Shown in pieces: positions 33,256 to 44,716 of a stretch of 64,000 bases of DNA (positions within the stretch are counted from its first letter, which is position 1; every line of letters begins with the position of its first letter). The stretch spans positions 83,081,071-83,145,070 of the forward strand of contig CATQJL010000001.1 of assembly GCA_958299035.1 (NCBI GenBank), read 5' to 3'. The DNA comes from Cylicocyclus nassatus (lineage: Eukaryota > Nematoda > Chromadorea > Rhabditida > Strongylidae). The notes beneath the pieces were generated by a model. The model made no database searches. It was not told the DNA's origin and saw only the letters and a list, made by a program, of their open reading frames with translations. A program made the position numbers and the translations under genes.

Positions 33256-33620
33256 TTAACCTGTATTGTTCGCTATGATACCGTAGTTGTAAGTATGCTG
33301 AGGAAGCAACACAACCGAGTATGAGGCGATTTTTTACGCACGTACCGTAATCGCAATATTCTTCAGGATGTGGTCTAAAGCAAAAAAACGCTTCTTGCTT
33401 GAGCAAAATTTGAATGAAATCTAAGATTTTGAGTTTTTTTACTCAATTATCAGCTATTCTGGAATAATGATTAGATCTGCGTGGAGTTACTAAACACACT
33501 GCGGATCCCGGGATGTGTAGTGGTTTGTAATTGTAGGGGCTCAACCATTGCACGCGCAGGCAGGGCTTCAAGACCTGTAACTCAAACATTACATCATGTT
33601 TTAGCACAGATATATTCTAC

Positions 33621-35506
33621 CTCTATCACGCCTCCTTCCATAAAACGCATATGGTGCTTCAAACGCTCCCAACAATCAAAATCTATTTTTATTTTCTTCG
33701 TCCGCGAGCGTTCATTCAGTTTCTCTCCGCATTCAAAGCAATCCATCGACTTACGAAACAGGGACCTTACAAAAAAGTCATGTCAGCAACCCTTTGATTC
33801 ACCTGGCTTGGCCTTAATTAGGTCACGACGGGGATTCGTGACCTAATTAAGGCTAGGTAATGATCAGAGAGCACGCGTGCGGGAGAGCGGATACGAGCGG
33901 TCTTAATTAGGTCACAATGCCCCGCCTTCCAGACGTCAAGCCTGTTGAATCAGAGGTTAGACAGAGGCAATTCTTTTTCTGATATCTATCGATATGTGCA
34001 ACTATAGTGAAGGCTCAACAATCACTGTCAGATATGAGCTAGCCTCTTACATGGCAAAGAACTTCCAATATGATTCGATGGCGTTCTCCTTCCATTTCAC
34101 AACATCACCAACAGAAAAAACATCGGGCAAGCACATTAAGGCGAGTTCATTCAGTTTATAGAACTAAATTCATATCTTCAAAAGCACTTTCTTTTTAAGT
34201 TCGTACCTCTGCCTCTCTTCGAAGAGCTTCACGAGCATTTTCATCAGAAGGAGGAAAGAAATTATCTTTATCTCTTAGGTAATCTAATACCTGAACAGAG
34301 GGATCAGCTCAAACTAAGCCCACATTGTTGTGTTCCTTACTTTTTCGAAAAGAGTCGGATTTCTATCCGCAAAAAGCACCTGGTCCTCTTGCCAGCGTTG
34401 AGCCACCATAATGGATAGCATCTTCAAATATTAGCAAGACATTATTGAGCATAAAAGCGAACTATTAGGTTGTCCGGAAATTAATGTCCGTTTTGGTTTC
34501 CAATTGCAATAATTCATACCTTTTCATTCCTGAATAGCTTTCAAAGTATCATTCGATAGAGCAAAGCAAGCTCTACAAGATGACCATTTTGCTTTTGCAG
34601 CAGCTCTCATCCACCTCGAGTTTCGAGCCAAAAACTAATAAAACTCAGCAACCCAAAAAATCGAAAAAAATCGTAACTTAATTCAAAAAATCCTACAAAA
34701 ATTCTTGTTTGCTCACGTAAACACTATCAACATAAAACATCAATATACGCCTCTGCCGTATTTTTCCCTCTGTTAGAAACCAAGAAAACGGAAATTTTCG
34801 TGCATTCGCCAAAGTGATGCTGTGCCCTCCCCACATAGGTAGTTGTATACCACAAGCCTGTAAAAGTACAGACTTAGATTTTCGCCCCTCTACAAGCTTT
34901 AATTTTCGAGAAATACCGATTATAGCTTTCCCCAGTTAGGTGATCCAAGCTAAAATTTAAATTTCACGAGAACTAAAGCTTGTAGAGAGCTGAAAATTTA
35001 CGTTTGTACTTCTACAGGTTTGTAGTATACAACTACCTATGTGGGGAGGGCACAGCATTACTTTGGAAATTGCACGAAAATTTCCTTTTTCTTGATTTCT
35101 AACAGAGGAAAAAATACGCCAGAGGGGTATATAGATGTTTTATGTGGATAGTGTTTACGTGGGCAAGTAAGAATTTTTGTGGGGTTTTTATGAACTGAGT
35201 TACGATTTGTTTCGATTTTTCCGGCTCCTGAGTCTTTTTAATTTTTGGCTCAAAACTTGAGGTGGATGAGAGCTGCTGCAAAAGCAAGATGGTCATCTTG
35301 TAGAGCTTGCTTTGCTCTATCGAATGATACTTTGAAAGCTATTCATGGATGAAAAGCATATGAATTATTGCAATTGGAAACCAAAACGGACATTAATTTC
35401 CGGACAACCTAATATAACTCACACTGTCACTCACACCTGTGAGAGTAGAGAGATTTGTTTCAAAAATTCTTCCACCAACATTAATTCTCACACCACCATG
35501 TGCCAT
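33621..35506 (-). CDS. Z1: KCTD-like BTB/T1 protein, type Z
   Basis: Minus-strand exons 35506-35423, 34421-34341, 34290-34207, 34163-34051, 33765-33621; all joins keep frame. The start is the ATG giving MAHGGVRINVGG. Core motifs are RIFETNLSTLTG, MLSIMVAQRWQEDQVLFADR, VLDYLRDKDNFFPPSDENAR, FYKLNELALMC and VVKWKENAIESYWKFF. The last exon has a reduced cysteine motif, CFECGEKLNERSR, and ends LKHHMRFMEGGVIE before a GT; the stop was not fixed. About 180 residues are predicted. Intron 1 is enlarged by a 948-bp mariner-like foldback and the last intron holds a 160-bp MITE; coding sequence looks intact. Z2 is nearly identical in structure. Confidence 0.78.
33795..33952. mobile_element. AAGGCGGGGC MITE, copy 2 (in a Z1 intron)
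   Basis: TGATTCACCTGG to GTTGAATCA with TTAATTAGGTCACAATGCC internally. It sits in the intron before the last Z1 exon, the same place as the copy in Z2. Confidence 0.65.
34465..35412. mobile_element. Mariner-like foldback in Z1 intron
   Basis: Starts TTAGGTTGTCCGGAAATTAA and ends with its complement, flanked by TA (34463-34464, 35413-35414). The arms pair over nearly the whole 948 bp, around 34938. Z2 has the uninterrupted site CGAACTATAACTC at about 53200. TTAGGTTG ends with TA target fit mariner-type elements. Non-coding. Confidence 0.85.
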
Positions 35507-36354
35507 GTGCTAGAAGATTGCTTCTGTATTTGCCTAAAAACTACAATATTTTTAGTTTCAGCACTTTTGAACTAGTAAAAGGCGTGATAAGAGGAGGCAC
35601 TGTAGAGAATGCTACAACCATTGAACTAGACATGTTGTTTATAGATCGCTGTTCCAATCGCAGCAGTATGTTTCTAGAGCATTCCTTCGGTCTTTGGCTT
35701 GACCGCGGAAATGAGAGAATATATCAGCATTCTCAAAACTACACACCTTCAGTGAAATGTTCAATCGTGTCGCTGAAATTTTCGCCTAGCTGAAGATGCA
35801 GAATACGATAAATTACTATTTTCTGCTTGTAAGTTGAGAACACTTGCATTTGAGCCATAGGACGCAGAACTTAAATTGGCCACCTTACACGGCAAATTAG
35901 CTGCAGCAAAAGGGAAACAAATTCTCCACGCGCAAGTGCTGTTAGCATCGCAGAAGCACTATATAATCAAATCTGCTAGTCTATGACTTGCTCTGACAGT
36001 CTTTTTCACATGTCACATTAACCTGACTCTTGTGTAAACGGAAGGCCACATCTTAACTTTCTTATCTCCGAGCTACATCTGCCTAGCCACAAACTTCTAT
36101 AAAATTCACGAAAGGTCTTTCTCTTCATGATTGCAATCTAAACAAGAGAACATATAGCACACACTGGCGGACAAGTTCCTTTCTGGGGAGGCTGAGAAGA
36201 ATATGGGTCGCTTCCAAATTTACGTGGGGTTATCCAAGAATTTTGAAGGCGACGGTGGCGACAGCACGCAATGTAAGAGCCCCGTGATTTTTTTACAGGA
36301 CTAATCTTGTGAAGATTCAGAATTGTAGGTCACTCGCACAACTTTACAACTCAG
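35507..36354. other. Intergenic between Z1 and the W1 relic
   Basis: Parallels 53300-53830 and, in its latter part (ATTCTCCACGCGCAAGTG), the first 280 bases of this window. No conserved frame. Confidence 0.5.
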
Positions 36355-36708
36355 AGGCAGTGTCTAGGCAAATCCGGGCGCATGGGATTTTTGCCTGGGA
36401 ATTGATGAGCGGGTCCTAGCTTCCTTAGGCACTGCCTAAGCAGCGCAAATGATCTCGCGGCTGAAATCACCTCCAAACACTCGGCGCCTGCACCGCGACC
36501 GTAACTCTCGAGTCCTTAAGATAGGTCCCAACGCGAACGTAGTGTTAGGGTAAGAGAAGTCATCTTCGGCGGCACAGGTGCGAAGGGTTGGGGAGGGATT
36601 TCTCAGCCGTGAACGAGTAATTTGCGCTGCCGTTTGGGCAGTGCCTTAGTTAGGACCTCCTCATCATTTTCCACGCAAAAGTTGCCTAGATCTGCCTGGA
36701 CAGTGTCT
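36355..36708. mobile_element. TTAA-family MITE, ancestral copy (unit 1)
   Basis: AGGCAGTGTCTAGGC at the left and GCCTGGACAGTGTCT at the right. Orthologous to 3896-4240 and 54559-54914. Confidence 0.65.
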
Positions 36709-36986
36709 TCAAGCAGCCCAAACACAAATTTCATTTTCAAGGTATAGGGGGTGGATTTCTGTGACAATACAATCAGTAATAAAAAGTTTATCCACAGCAA
36801 AACACCTTCAAGACTAATGGTTAATTACAGTAGAAAGAAACTCCTTTTGGCTTTGGCAGTTGATTTTTAGTAAGAACCACTAGTTTGGAACTGGGAAAAA
36901 TGATGCCTTCTGTACAGGTTTTGGCACAACAGATAATGAGCCTACTATAAAAAAAACTGCTCACTGCCAATGCATGACTCCTAATA

Positions 36987-37147
36987 TGTGCGATTGCACA
37001 CACTGCGCATGGTATCCTGCTTCTTTGATCAAATGCTTTTCACGCCTCTGGAAAGACGATTGATATGGATTTTTCAAAACACACGTGCAAAACCTCTAAC
37101 ACATTCTAGATGGAACGGCCAAAGTGCGCAGTGTGTGCGATCGCACA
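36987..37147. mobile_element. Short MITE with TGTGCGAT ends (unit 1, W side)
   Basis: TGTGCGATTGCACACACTGC and GTGTGTGCGATCGCACA, flanked by TA. Orthologous to 5101-5262. Confidence 0.65.
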
Positions 37148-37920
37148 TATCAGGGTACCATAGCAACCACTTGAGGAGAAGTTGCGCATCAAACGCAGTG
37201 GATCGGCAGAATGGTCCCCTCTCATTTTGGTAGTTGGTAGTCGCCCAAGTACACCGTGACACCAACCTCACCCTCCAATTCATGCGCTTAGTCCTGTAAA
37301 AGAGCTTCAACAAATGAGAAAGCGTCATTGGTTGAGTTTTGAGCTTTTTTCAGGACTTGAAGGGTGAGGTTGGGGAGCTTAGACTACTATGGAACTGCCA
37401 AAATATGACAGGGGTCCATTAGCTGATCCACTGCCTCTAAACAACGGACATTTGACACTTGGTGTCGCGGTAGCAAAATCGTGCCTGGCATCTCGCTGGT
37501 CATGTTTAACCATACTTTTCCATTCTTCACTCTAAGCCCAAAAAATCGTGATTACATTCCATCTGTTATTGGCCAATGAAGTCATTTAAATTACAAAAAC
37601 TCTCGCCTAATGTTTATATCTAGTGCCAAACGCTCGTCTTTCAATTGTGTCACCTCCGCACAATTGGGTACTGGTCTGCCGTTCACAGCTCTGGTATGGT
37701 GCCTGTACGCTCACTGAGAGAAAAACCAGATGATAAAAAAATTTTGCGCAGTTGTCACGTGAACATGGGGTTGAATGACAGACCTACTACGACGCTGCCA
37801 ACGGTAGCCTAGATAGCGGAAGACGAGTGCGCCAATCGTTATTCCATGTGACAGCTCGACGTCTTCGATACCATCTGCAACATCCTCAATTAAATCTTAG
37901 TCTCTAGCAATACTACGATA
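37148..37920. other. Non-coding flank of W1
   Basis: Similar to 5290-5952. The part from 37770 contains a decayed version of the type Y tail exon (GATGTTGCAGATGGTATCGA on the minus strand) with stops. Confidence 0.4.
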
Positions 37921-38113
37921 TTATCTGCGTCCGTCTTTTAAAAATTCCATTTCCTGCTTTAAGAACATCCAATCATCATAATTTATATTCGCATATAAGC
38001 TGAGAACTATAGTATCCGCACAGCGGCACATCTTCAATGTGCGAATCTCGCAATTTGCACAGGTGTTAGTCTCACTTAAGAGACTAACAGTCTTTCTTCC
38101 GCAGTATTTACAC
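37921..38113 (-). pseudogene. W1: terminal Cys-rich exon of a BTB-family gene
   Basis: After a TAG acceptor the frame reads CKYCGRKTVSLLSETNTCANC, then EIRTLKMCRCADT and YANINYDDWMFLKQEMEFL, to a stop at 37921. It matches W0 but has gained a 24-bp palindrome (38069-38092, GTTAGTCTC...GAGACTAAC) that changes the first cysteine spacing. BTB exons that should lie upstream are separated by 3.3 kb of transposon sequence and survive only as scraps near 41480-41610, so this is treated as a relic. Confidence 0.65.
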
Positions 38114-38884
38114 CTAGTAAAAGATGGTGATTTCATTCAACGCTGCTATACACGACTTAATGACTGCGAAGATTACGTGAATTATGTCTTAAAGGCAGTG
38201 GCTCGGGAAGATTGCTAGTGCGAGGTTTTCGCACCCACATGTCCTTCAGCTGTTGGATCAGTTGAGTCCAGGGTAAAGCGGGGGTGCGGCACGCCGCAGG
38301 GGGGGTCGTAAGGGGGGTGGGGTAGGCAGGGGGGGGGTCGTATCGACCCAAGGTCAAAAGCGGTTTCTAAGGGGAAATGACTGCAGCTAAGTTCTTAGAT
38401 GTGCCACGCTGTTGAAATCCTGCAAAATTCAAGTTCAACGACACAAAATGCAGATACCGTATGCCTACCGTAACCTACCGTACCTCTAATCAAGCATAAT
38501 TGTCGTAATCCGCGTGTCGAATAACCCCTATGCGCCAAGTTTCAGCGAACTCTGAGGTCTCCGAGCAGTAAACAACCTTGTATAAAGCAGTAATTTAAAA
38601 CATGATTAACTTCATCTTAACGGTGAGTAGGCTACCTCTTCTTGCACTCAATACAAAGCACTACTCCTTCTCTGTCCACCTCAGGAATCCCGCTTCAGAA
38701 GACCTCCAACCTATTGAATTAGAAGCCAACCAAAATCGCTTTTAGCTTTTGATCGCTGTGCTTTCACCAAATATTACTCAGAGCTAAGAAGACGAATCAG
38801 GCTCAAAACATCCCTATGCAATCTGTGAGGTTTAGGCTACTGATTCATATAAATATTGTCCGCTAAAAATGTTTTTTTGATATA

Positions 38885-38965
38885 GTTAATGGCCTGCGGC
38901 ACCCCCCCCCCCTCAAAACCTGCGGCTGCCGCAGGTTTTGAAGGGGGGTGCCGCAGGCCATTAAC
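38885..38965. repeat. 81-bp near-perfect palindrome inside the hAT-like element
   Basis: GTTAATGGCCTGCGGCACCC pairs with GGGTGCCGCAGGCCATTAAC across an inner TGCGGCTGCCGCA. The inner CCTCAAAACC and GGTTTTGAAGG also pair. Possibly a tiny MITE with TTAA at each end. Confidence 0.8.
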
Positions 38966-39291
38966 TTGCCTTCAAATCGTTCAAACAGCTGCCTTTTTCA
39001 TATCATCCTATAGATTCATCCTTCCTCTCTCCGTAGTAGCTGTTTCCCCTCGAACCTTTTTCTTTAGAAGGAAATACATATGGTTTTTGCGAACCATATG
39101 CTGGGAAGTGTGGCCAAAAAATATTGGGTTACGGTAGCGCTCGAAAGATTGTCAAACACACAGAGGCGCGATATACGCGCCTTTGAATCCCACTCTCGTT
39201 ATGAGCTGTGATGTTCTCGCCTTTTTGTTCTTTCTTCTCTTTTTTTTTTGAGATCTGCTGTTTCACTCTCACGGAAATTAGAGGTTTCTAG

Positions 39292-40470
39292 GTCTGTTGG
39301 TCACCTCCGTTCTCGATCATCGAACAGTCTCGCACAAAGGATTATCGGATCGCGTCATCGGATATTGGTGGACAAATCATAATTTCTGAGCCAATTTCAG
39401 CATCGAAGAGATGCCAATTTTCTCACGCATCCACCAATGTGCTCAGTGAGTTTCACCATTTTCGTAAAGTATTCATATTTGGCAGTCTTTCATTCCAGGT
39501 ATGAAGTGGTTTGTATGGAAGGACATGAGCCGCGATTTTCTTTTGTCACTCCATTCTGGAGATACTCTTATTCTTTGGAACACAGATAATGGAGAGAAAA
39601 TCTGGTCTGTCTCATATAACGTCCCACTTTTTGATCTAGCAATCGATCCTTTCGACCCGTGCCATGCCTCATGTGAGTTTATATCAGCCGGGCCCATCAT
39701 GTTCTTAGTGCTTTTCTTTTGCTTCGTTGGTCTTAATATCTATCCGAATATATTCGAATTTTTTTGATAGAACATTTCAGTTTCCTCATTAGGATGCAAT
39801 ATTGCGTTATGCTCTGATATCAGTTTCAATAATACTCCGTCAAGTATTTGCCGAACTGTAGTGATATGCGAGGAACAGATCAAATCTGCCACAAGCATAC
39901 AAAACCTCGTCTATCATAATGCTTACCGTAATATCCTCTTCGTTGTTACTCAATCACAGGTGAGTTCTCGGCCTTTTTTTTTCATACTGACTGTTTTCTA
40001 TCATTATTTACTTTTGATGCCTTCTTGCTGCTGTTTCTTCTTTTATCTTGAAATAGGTTCCAAACCATGATTATCGTTTTTTAGGTGCATTGCTTTCATA
40101 CCGAACTTTTTGCGGTGTTGTTTTCCATGACGCACGAACCAAATATCATTTCGTGGCTCTGCTGTTCTTCACGCGATGCAATATTTTCCGTACAAGCTGG
40201 TGGGGCTGTCTCGCTAAGAGTTGGAAAATTCTCATCGAATGATGAAAGAGCAGATGCACAGTTTGCGCTAGAGAGGGTTAGTATCTCATGAGGGTATTGT
40301 TCTAATTTCTATACTGCTCCTCTTATTAGATCGCATTCGGTTACATCCAGCGTCAGGGTAACCAACAACGAGCTGTGGGTGCGTGTCTTTGTCCAGTCAC
40401 TCAAAGCTTGCAGGAATTGTATATCGCTATTGCTATCTCTGGTGCTATACAGCATTTAGCTCTGGAATGA
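39292..40470 (+). CDS. WDR11-like WD40 protein fragment, spliced
   Basis: Exons 39292-39445, 39499-39672, 39781-39959, 40085-40276 and 40330-40470 join in frame with GT/AG borders and 50-125-bp introns. The product reads RIASSDIGGQIIISEP, then MKWFVWKDMSRDFLLSLHSG, DTLILWNTDNGEKIWSVSYN and FDLAIDPFDPCHASF. These fit the N-terminal WD40 repeats of WDR11, where an SRD-LL...VLWN-D-G-K-W...DPFDP pattern is characteristic. Later exons read LVYHNAYRNILFVV, IFSVQAGGAVSLRV and CLCPVTQSL. The frame stops at 40470 (HLALE), far short of a full-length WDR11, and no upstream start was found. Full-length WDR11 works in endosome-Golgi traffic; this fragment may be a captured, possibly expressed, pseudogene. 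Frame is intact over about 280 codons. Confidence 0.75.
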
Positions 40471-40572
40471 AGGACAGCAAGGTATGTATCAATAGCAAGT
40501 CGCTGCTATTACGGTCAGCTAAAAAAACCATTTTTTCATGTTACTAAATTCATTTCTCTTTTATTCAACACA

Positions 40573-40810
40573 GCAGCAGCTTTTTTGAAGTCATCCTTTT
40601 TGAGGTTGAGGATTAACAAGAATCCCGATGGGCCAATCTTCCAGGTAATCGTCTACCTTCTTTATATATATCTAGTTCGCGTTTAGAGCATGAAAAGATG
40701 CATAATTTCTGTTGGCCATTTTAAATGTTTGGCATTTCTTCCAGGTGTCTGATTTTGGTTTGAAGGCAGATCTATTCAAGGCCGTTCCAGAGATGATTGC
40801 AGCTTTATGA
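40573..40810 (+). other. Two possible further exons after the WDR11-like fragment
   Basis: 40573-40644 (after CAACACAG) and 40745-40810 (after TTCCAG) join in frame as AAAFLKSSFLRLRINKNPDG, IFQ, VSDFGLKADLFKAVPEMIAAL and stop. AATAAA follows at 40889. They would need a splice that skips the TGA at 40468, so their link to the gene is uncertain. Confidence 0.35.
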
Positions 40811-41479
40811 ACCAAATTCGCTCAATCTCATGCAGGCATTTTATTTATTCTTGCTTTCTTCCTACCCTCTCATAAAGTTTCTTCAAAATAAAATCATATG
40901 AGCTTATGCTACAGCAATGACAATACACCAGGAATAGTTTCACCATTTTATCGATCTTCAACAACTTGAAAACTCTGAGAAAAACCCGAGATCGCATGAA
41001 GCTAGCGACACACAGCACTATTTACGGTCTTACATTTCAATAGGCTTATGGGGTGGGGGAGGGGGGGATGTAGGGAATGGCGGGGGGGGGGGGGTCGTGC
41101 CGAGGTCCGGCCCAAGGGGGGGGGGGGTCGTATCCGGCGGTCGCGTGCCGCATCCCCCGCTTTACCCTGGTTGAGTCTGAGACCATGCTTGAAAAGTCAA
41201 AAAGTGCTTTTTATGAAATACCCGGCCTTGGAGATTGCTGAGGGGCTAGGTGAGGGATACCCGCCAAAATCAGCGATTGGCTGCAGGATACCGTAATCCA
41301 CTATTTTGGCCGCCATTGGCTGATCGATTCAGGTAGCCAGTGCGACTCAGTTGGCGATCGCTCGCCCACCACTTCAGCAAACTTCAAGGCCGGAAAGCGC
41401 CACGAAAATCACTTTTTTGACTATTCAAGCACAGCCCTGGTCTCAGCGCTTCCAGAAGGCCATAGGAATTATGGAAAGC

Positions 41480-41610
41480 TTTACCACCATTGTCGAAAGC
41501 ACCTAAAACAACTATGTTTTTGAAAAAATCAATGAAATGGATTGAGGTTTACAGTGTTTCCGTCTTGTGAGCGTGGAGATTGTAGTTTCGATGACCCTCC
41601 AATTCAAATT
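41480..41610 (-). pseudogene. Scraps of BTB exons 2 and 3
   Basis: Minus-strand GTGCTTTCGACAATGGTGGT (near 41494) matches the start of exon 3, and ATCGAAACTACAATCTCCAC (near 41590) matches exon 2 of type X. The rest of both exons is lost. Probably the N-terminal remains of W1. Confidence 0.55.
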
Positions 41611-43600
41611 TACAGTATGGAGCACATATCGATCGCTCTACTGTAGGATTACGGTAGCACCTTTCGGCATACTCCACCACTGTAGGTGAACCGTATGCAA
41701 CGGTTCTCAGGAAATTTGGGGAGTTGTGTCGGAGGGGGTTGTGCTATGTCATTACACAATTCTCAGGCGTTTTGAATTACATTATCACGGTTTTAAGGGA
41801 TGTTGAGAAACGGCCGTAACGGTTTCCCAGCCATAACTCATCAACAAAATTTTACCTTGAGTTGCAAACTTCAAAGATAAAATTAGCGAGTCTGATTAAC
41901 TTAGTGTAGAAGCTGCTAGCTTATTCGGTTTTTCTTACATGATGCAGAATGTAGAACGTATTGGCCCCAAAACCTTTTAAACTCCATACCGTAACATACC
42001 GTGATAAGAAAACCAAAAGCAATCGGTGATTTGTTTCATACTGTAGATCAGAGTTGAAGCAGATCTACAGAATAAGAGCTAAAGATAGTCGAAAGACATT
42101 GAAGCAAGAGGATTATTAACACGACACAATTGGGACACGTTTTTGGTATGATTCGAGGTCGAAATTCTCGACTTATAGACATTAAAATCTCGCCGTACTG
42201 TACTTTTCTGTAGAGGACCAATCAAGAGTCATCGCATACGGTACTCGGAGGTTTGACCCTAAATTGGGGGCACGAGTTGCGCATGTATGGGAAAGGGCAG
42301 CGTAAAAGTAGGTTCAAGTGTCTGGACTTGTGTAAAACGTATGAGTCTTGAGAAAGCAGTCGCCCAAGGGCCCAAAGGCTTCCTTGAGACTTATCAGTTT
42401 CACACAATAATTCTAGGCACTTGAGCCTGCTCCTTCCCTCATCCATACATGCACAACCGTGCTCCCATTTCTCTTTTGATGTCGAAGCTTACATTGGCAC
42501 GATGCAAAGTGGTAAAGTGTAAGGCATCGGATCTGTCGAAGTGCCAGGCCTGCTTCAAAGAACAGATGGATTGCGTTTTCTTACAAAGAAAGCTCTCCTT
42601 GGAGAACAACTTACATCTCTGAAAGTGCGAAACAAAAAGTAGCTAAAGTGATCAGAAACTCCTAAACGATGCTGCCCACGTCCACCTTCCAATGCGTAGA
42701 ATTGATCATGGCAAAAATTGTGAAGTTGATGGCAGTGCTCATGCAAGTATGGGTGCCCAAGATTGGGAGCATGACTAAGCCTGTCCAAGCAACGGTTCGT
42801 AAACACATTCGTGCGGAAGAAAACTTGACTTCTGCTGATCCGTACCCCTAGCGGATCAATCAGCGTCTTCGAGTATGGTACTTAGCGGGAAATTAGAACT
42901 GTGGTTTCTGGCCAGCCATGAAAAAACGAATGTCGTTACACTGCAGCGTAGACAATGTCCTAGGAGTTCCCAGTCGGCCCAAAGAAGAGTTTTTCAAGTA
43001 GGCAGATTTTTTCACTGAAGTTAAAGTATGCAATCCCGTCTACCACGCGTTCCCATCTTCTCTTTATCAACTCAGCTTATGTAATTGAAAATATGCACAT
43101 TTATTGAACTCAGACTATAATCTTGAGTTCACTAAGTTGTCAATGCAGTGTTTATCGTAAGTAAACAATGTTGGTCGATTGAACATTTGATTTTCGTACC
43201 GGCACAAGCTCACATTTCAACCATATTGAGTGCGGCTATGAAAAGCTGAGTGGATTACCGTATCAAACCAGTAACTTCTCCGACTTCGTAACTGCATCAG
43301 CTTTTTCGAGGAAACAGCTTCTCTAAAACAAGCCGTGTGACGATTGCTATGATTAGATTTTGACTACAAAGCTTTTATTGAGAAGGCAAACCTAACGAGA
43401 AACTTCAAAGGGAGTGAGTCAGTATGAGAGATACAATAAGTCAAGGTAATGTCGAAGGTATGTGAAACTGTCTAATATTTCGTCTTGCGCAGTACAGACT
43501 GCGGAATGTGCGTACGCAGGCTGCCCCATTCCACCTCACAGCAGGACCTTTCATAACTCTAAATTCTAAACTATATAAAACGAAATCTTATTGTTAGATA
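41611..43600. other. Intergenic, unit 2 copy
   Basis: Parallels 15830-18960 without foldback III. A downstream block (43495-43570) identical to 18840-18910 may hold the 3' end of the X gene. No independent gene is seen. Confidence 0.45.
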
Positions 43601-43627
43601 AATTTTGACACTTACCGCAGAGGTTAC

Positions 43628-44672
43628 CTTTCCTTTCATATATGGCATATGTTGCCTCAGAGGTATCCAATCTTCGTAGTTGATCACTCTTTTAAAGAGA
43701 TACACATTACAGACCGAAGTTGAGGGACCATCGTAATGGTCGCTACATTCTCCACAGGCCATACACCGTAATGATGCCTTCACCGGATAGTCCAGTTCGT
43801 ACAAATATCTTGCAAAAGATATACCATAGTCACAAAAGTTGCGTAGTACATCACAAACTATAAAATAGAAAGTACGCAATAGCCCGGATGTTTTACCTGA
43901 CAAAATACTTCCAGTACATTTCGATAGCGCTTTCCTTCCATTGCACAATATCGCCTTGATGGAATGTTTTCACTTCAAAGTCTTTGTCGCCTTTGCTTAC
44001 GGATGTGTAAGGTGCGCACATCTTGGACAGACCAGGGAGATTGTAGAACTGCAACTTATGGTAAGAGAATATAAGCATGTACAGTTTTTCTCACTTAACC
44101 CACCTCAGCTTCTTTACGTAGAGCCTCTCGAGCCTCATCGTCCTTGGGGAGAGTAACATTCTCACCGTCTCTTAGGTAATCTAATATCTGAAAAAAAAAA
44201 ATTGAATCTGAAAGATAATGTGAGAGCGGATCGAACTCGGCCATTTTCAACCCTCCTCAGCAGGCCACTATTCCTTCGGTTATTGCATGCCGGTCGAGGA
44301 CCAGCAGTCGCAGGGCCCAAATGGCGCATTTCGTTCTCCTAACCAGAAAGTATAGGCGTCACCTTGGAAAAATAAGTCGGACTTCTGTCCACGAATATCT
44401 CTTCCTGATTTCGCCAGCGATTTGCCACCATTGTGGAAAGCACCTAGGGATTATGGCTGTGTTGAAGAATAGAAAGAGAGCGAATTTGTACCCACAGTAT
44501 CGTCCAGCCTTGTCAGCGTGGAGATGGTAGTTTCGAATACGGTGCCACCCACGTTAATTTTGACTCGCTCACCACTCTTTTGATGTCCTCCCATCTCGGC
44601 CTGAGACTACCCATGAACATTTACATAGCAATAGCGATAGATATACAAACCTGCGATCATACAACTCACCAT
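43628..44672 (-). CDS. X2: KCTD-like BTB/T1 protein, type X
   Basis: Minus-strand exons 44672-44670 (ATG), 44600-44496, 44443-44363, 44187-44104, 44048-43897, 43808-43628, all in frame and equal in length to X1 except the last. Core motifs are KINVGGTVFETTISTLTRLD, VLSTMVANRWRNQEEIFVD, ILDYLRDGENVTLPKDDEAR and FYNLPGLSKMC, then QGDIVQWKESAIEMYWKYF. The Cys exon reads YLYELDYPVKASLRCMACGE and CSDHYDG. About 201 residues. Some sites differ from X1, mainly in the C-terminal exon. A 135-bp Mutator-like MITE lies 44 bp upstream of the ATG, in the presumed 5' leader, and could alter expression. Confidence 0.8.
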
Positions 44673-44716
44673 TTTGAGTCTGCCGTGACACTTGGCTCAA
44701 ACCGTTAATGAAGAGT

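Larger units (their letters stand above)
38269..41169 (+). mobile_element. hAT-like transposon carrying a WDR11-like gene fragment
   Basis: Ends are CAGGGTAAAGCGGGGG and CCCCCGCTTTACCCTG, inverted, with exact 8-bp direct repeats GTTGAGTC at 38261-38268 and 41170-41177. CAGGG ends and an 8-bp duplication are the hAT signature. Subterminal regions are extremely G-rich on the plus strand (38280-38345, 41045-41155) with GGGGGGGTCGT words at both ends. The interior has no transposase but holds a spliced WD40 gene fragment at 39292-40470. This is the architecture of a gene-capturing non-autonomous element. Confidence 0.85.
38193..41470. mobile_element. TTAA-family foldback V relative, split by a hAT-like element
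   Basis: Begins AGGCAGTGGCTCGGGAAG after TTAA (38189-38192), as in 32848-33255. Its interior resumes at 41170 with GTTGAGTCTGAGACC and the GGCCTTGGAGATTGC segment. The right terminus is not recognisable, so it is truncated. Confidence 0.6.

Noticed and set aside
43571..43948. Reading the X2 exon 6 ORF as a single longer exon
   Set aside because: The frame upstream of the TTGCAAG acceptor is intron sequence; comparison with Y2 and W0 places the border before YLYELDYP.
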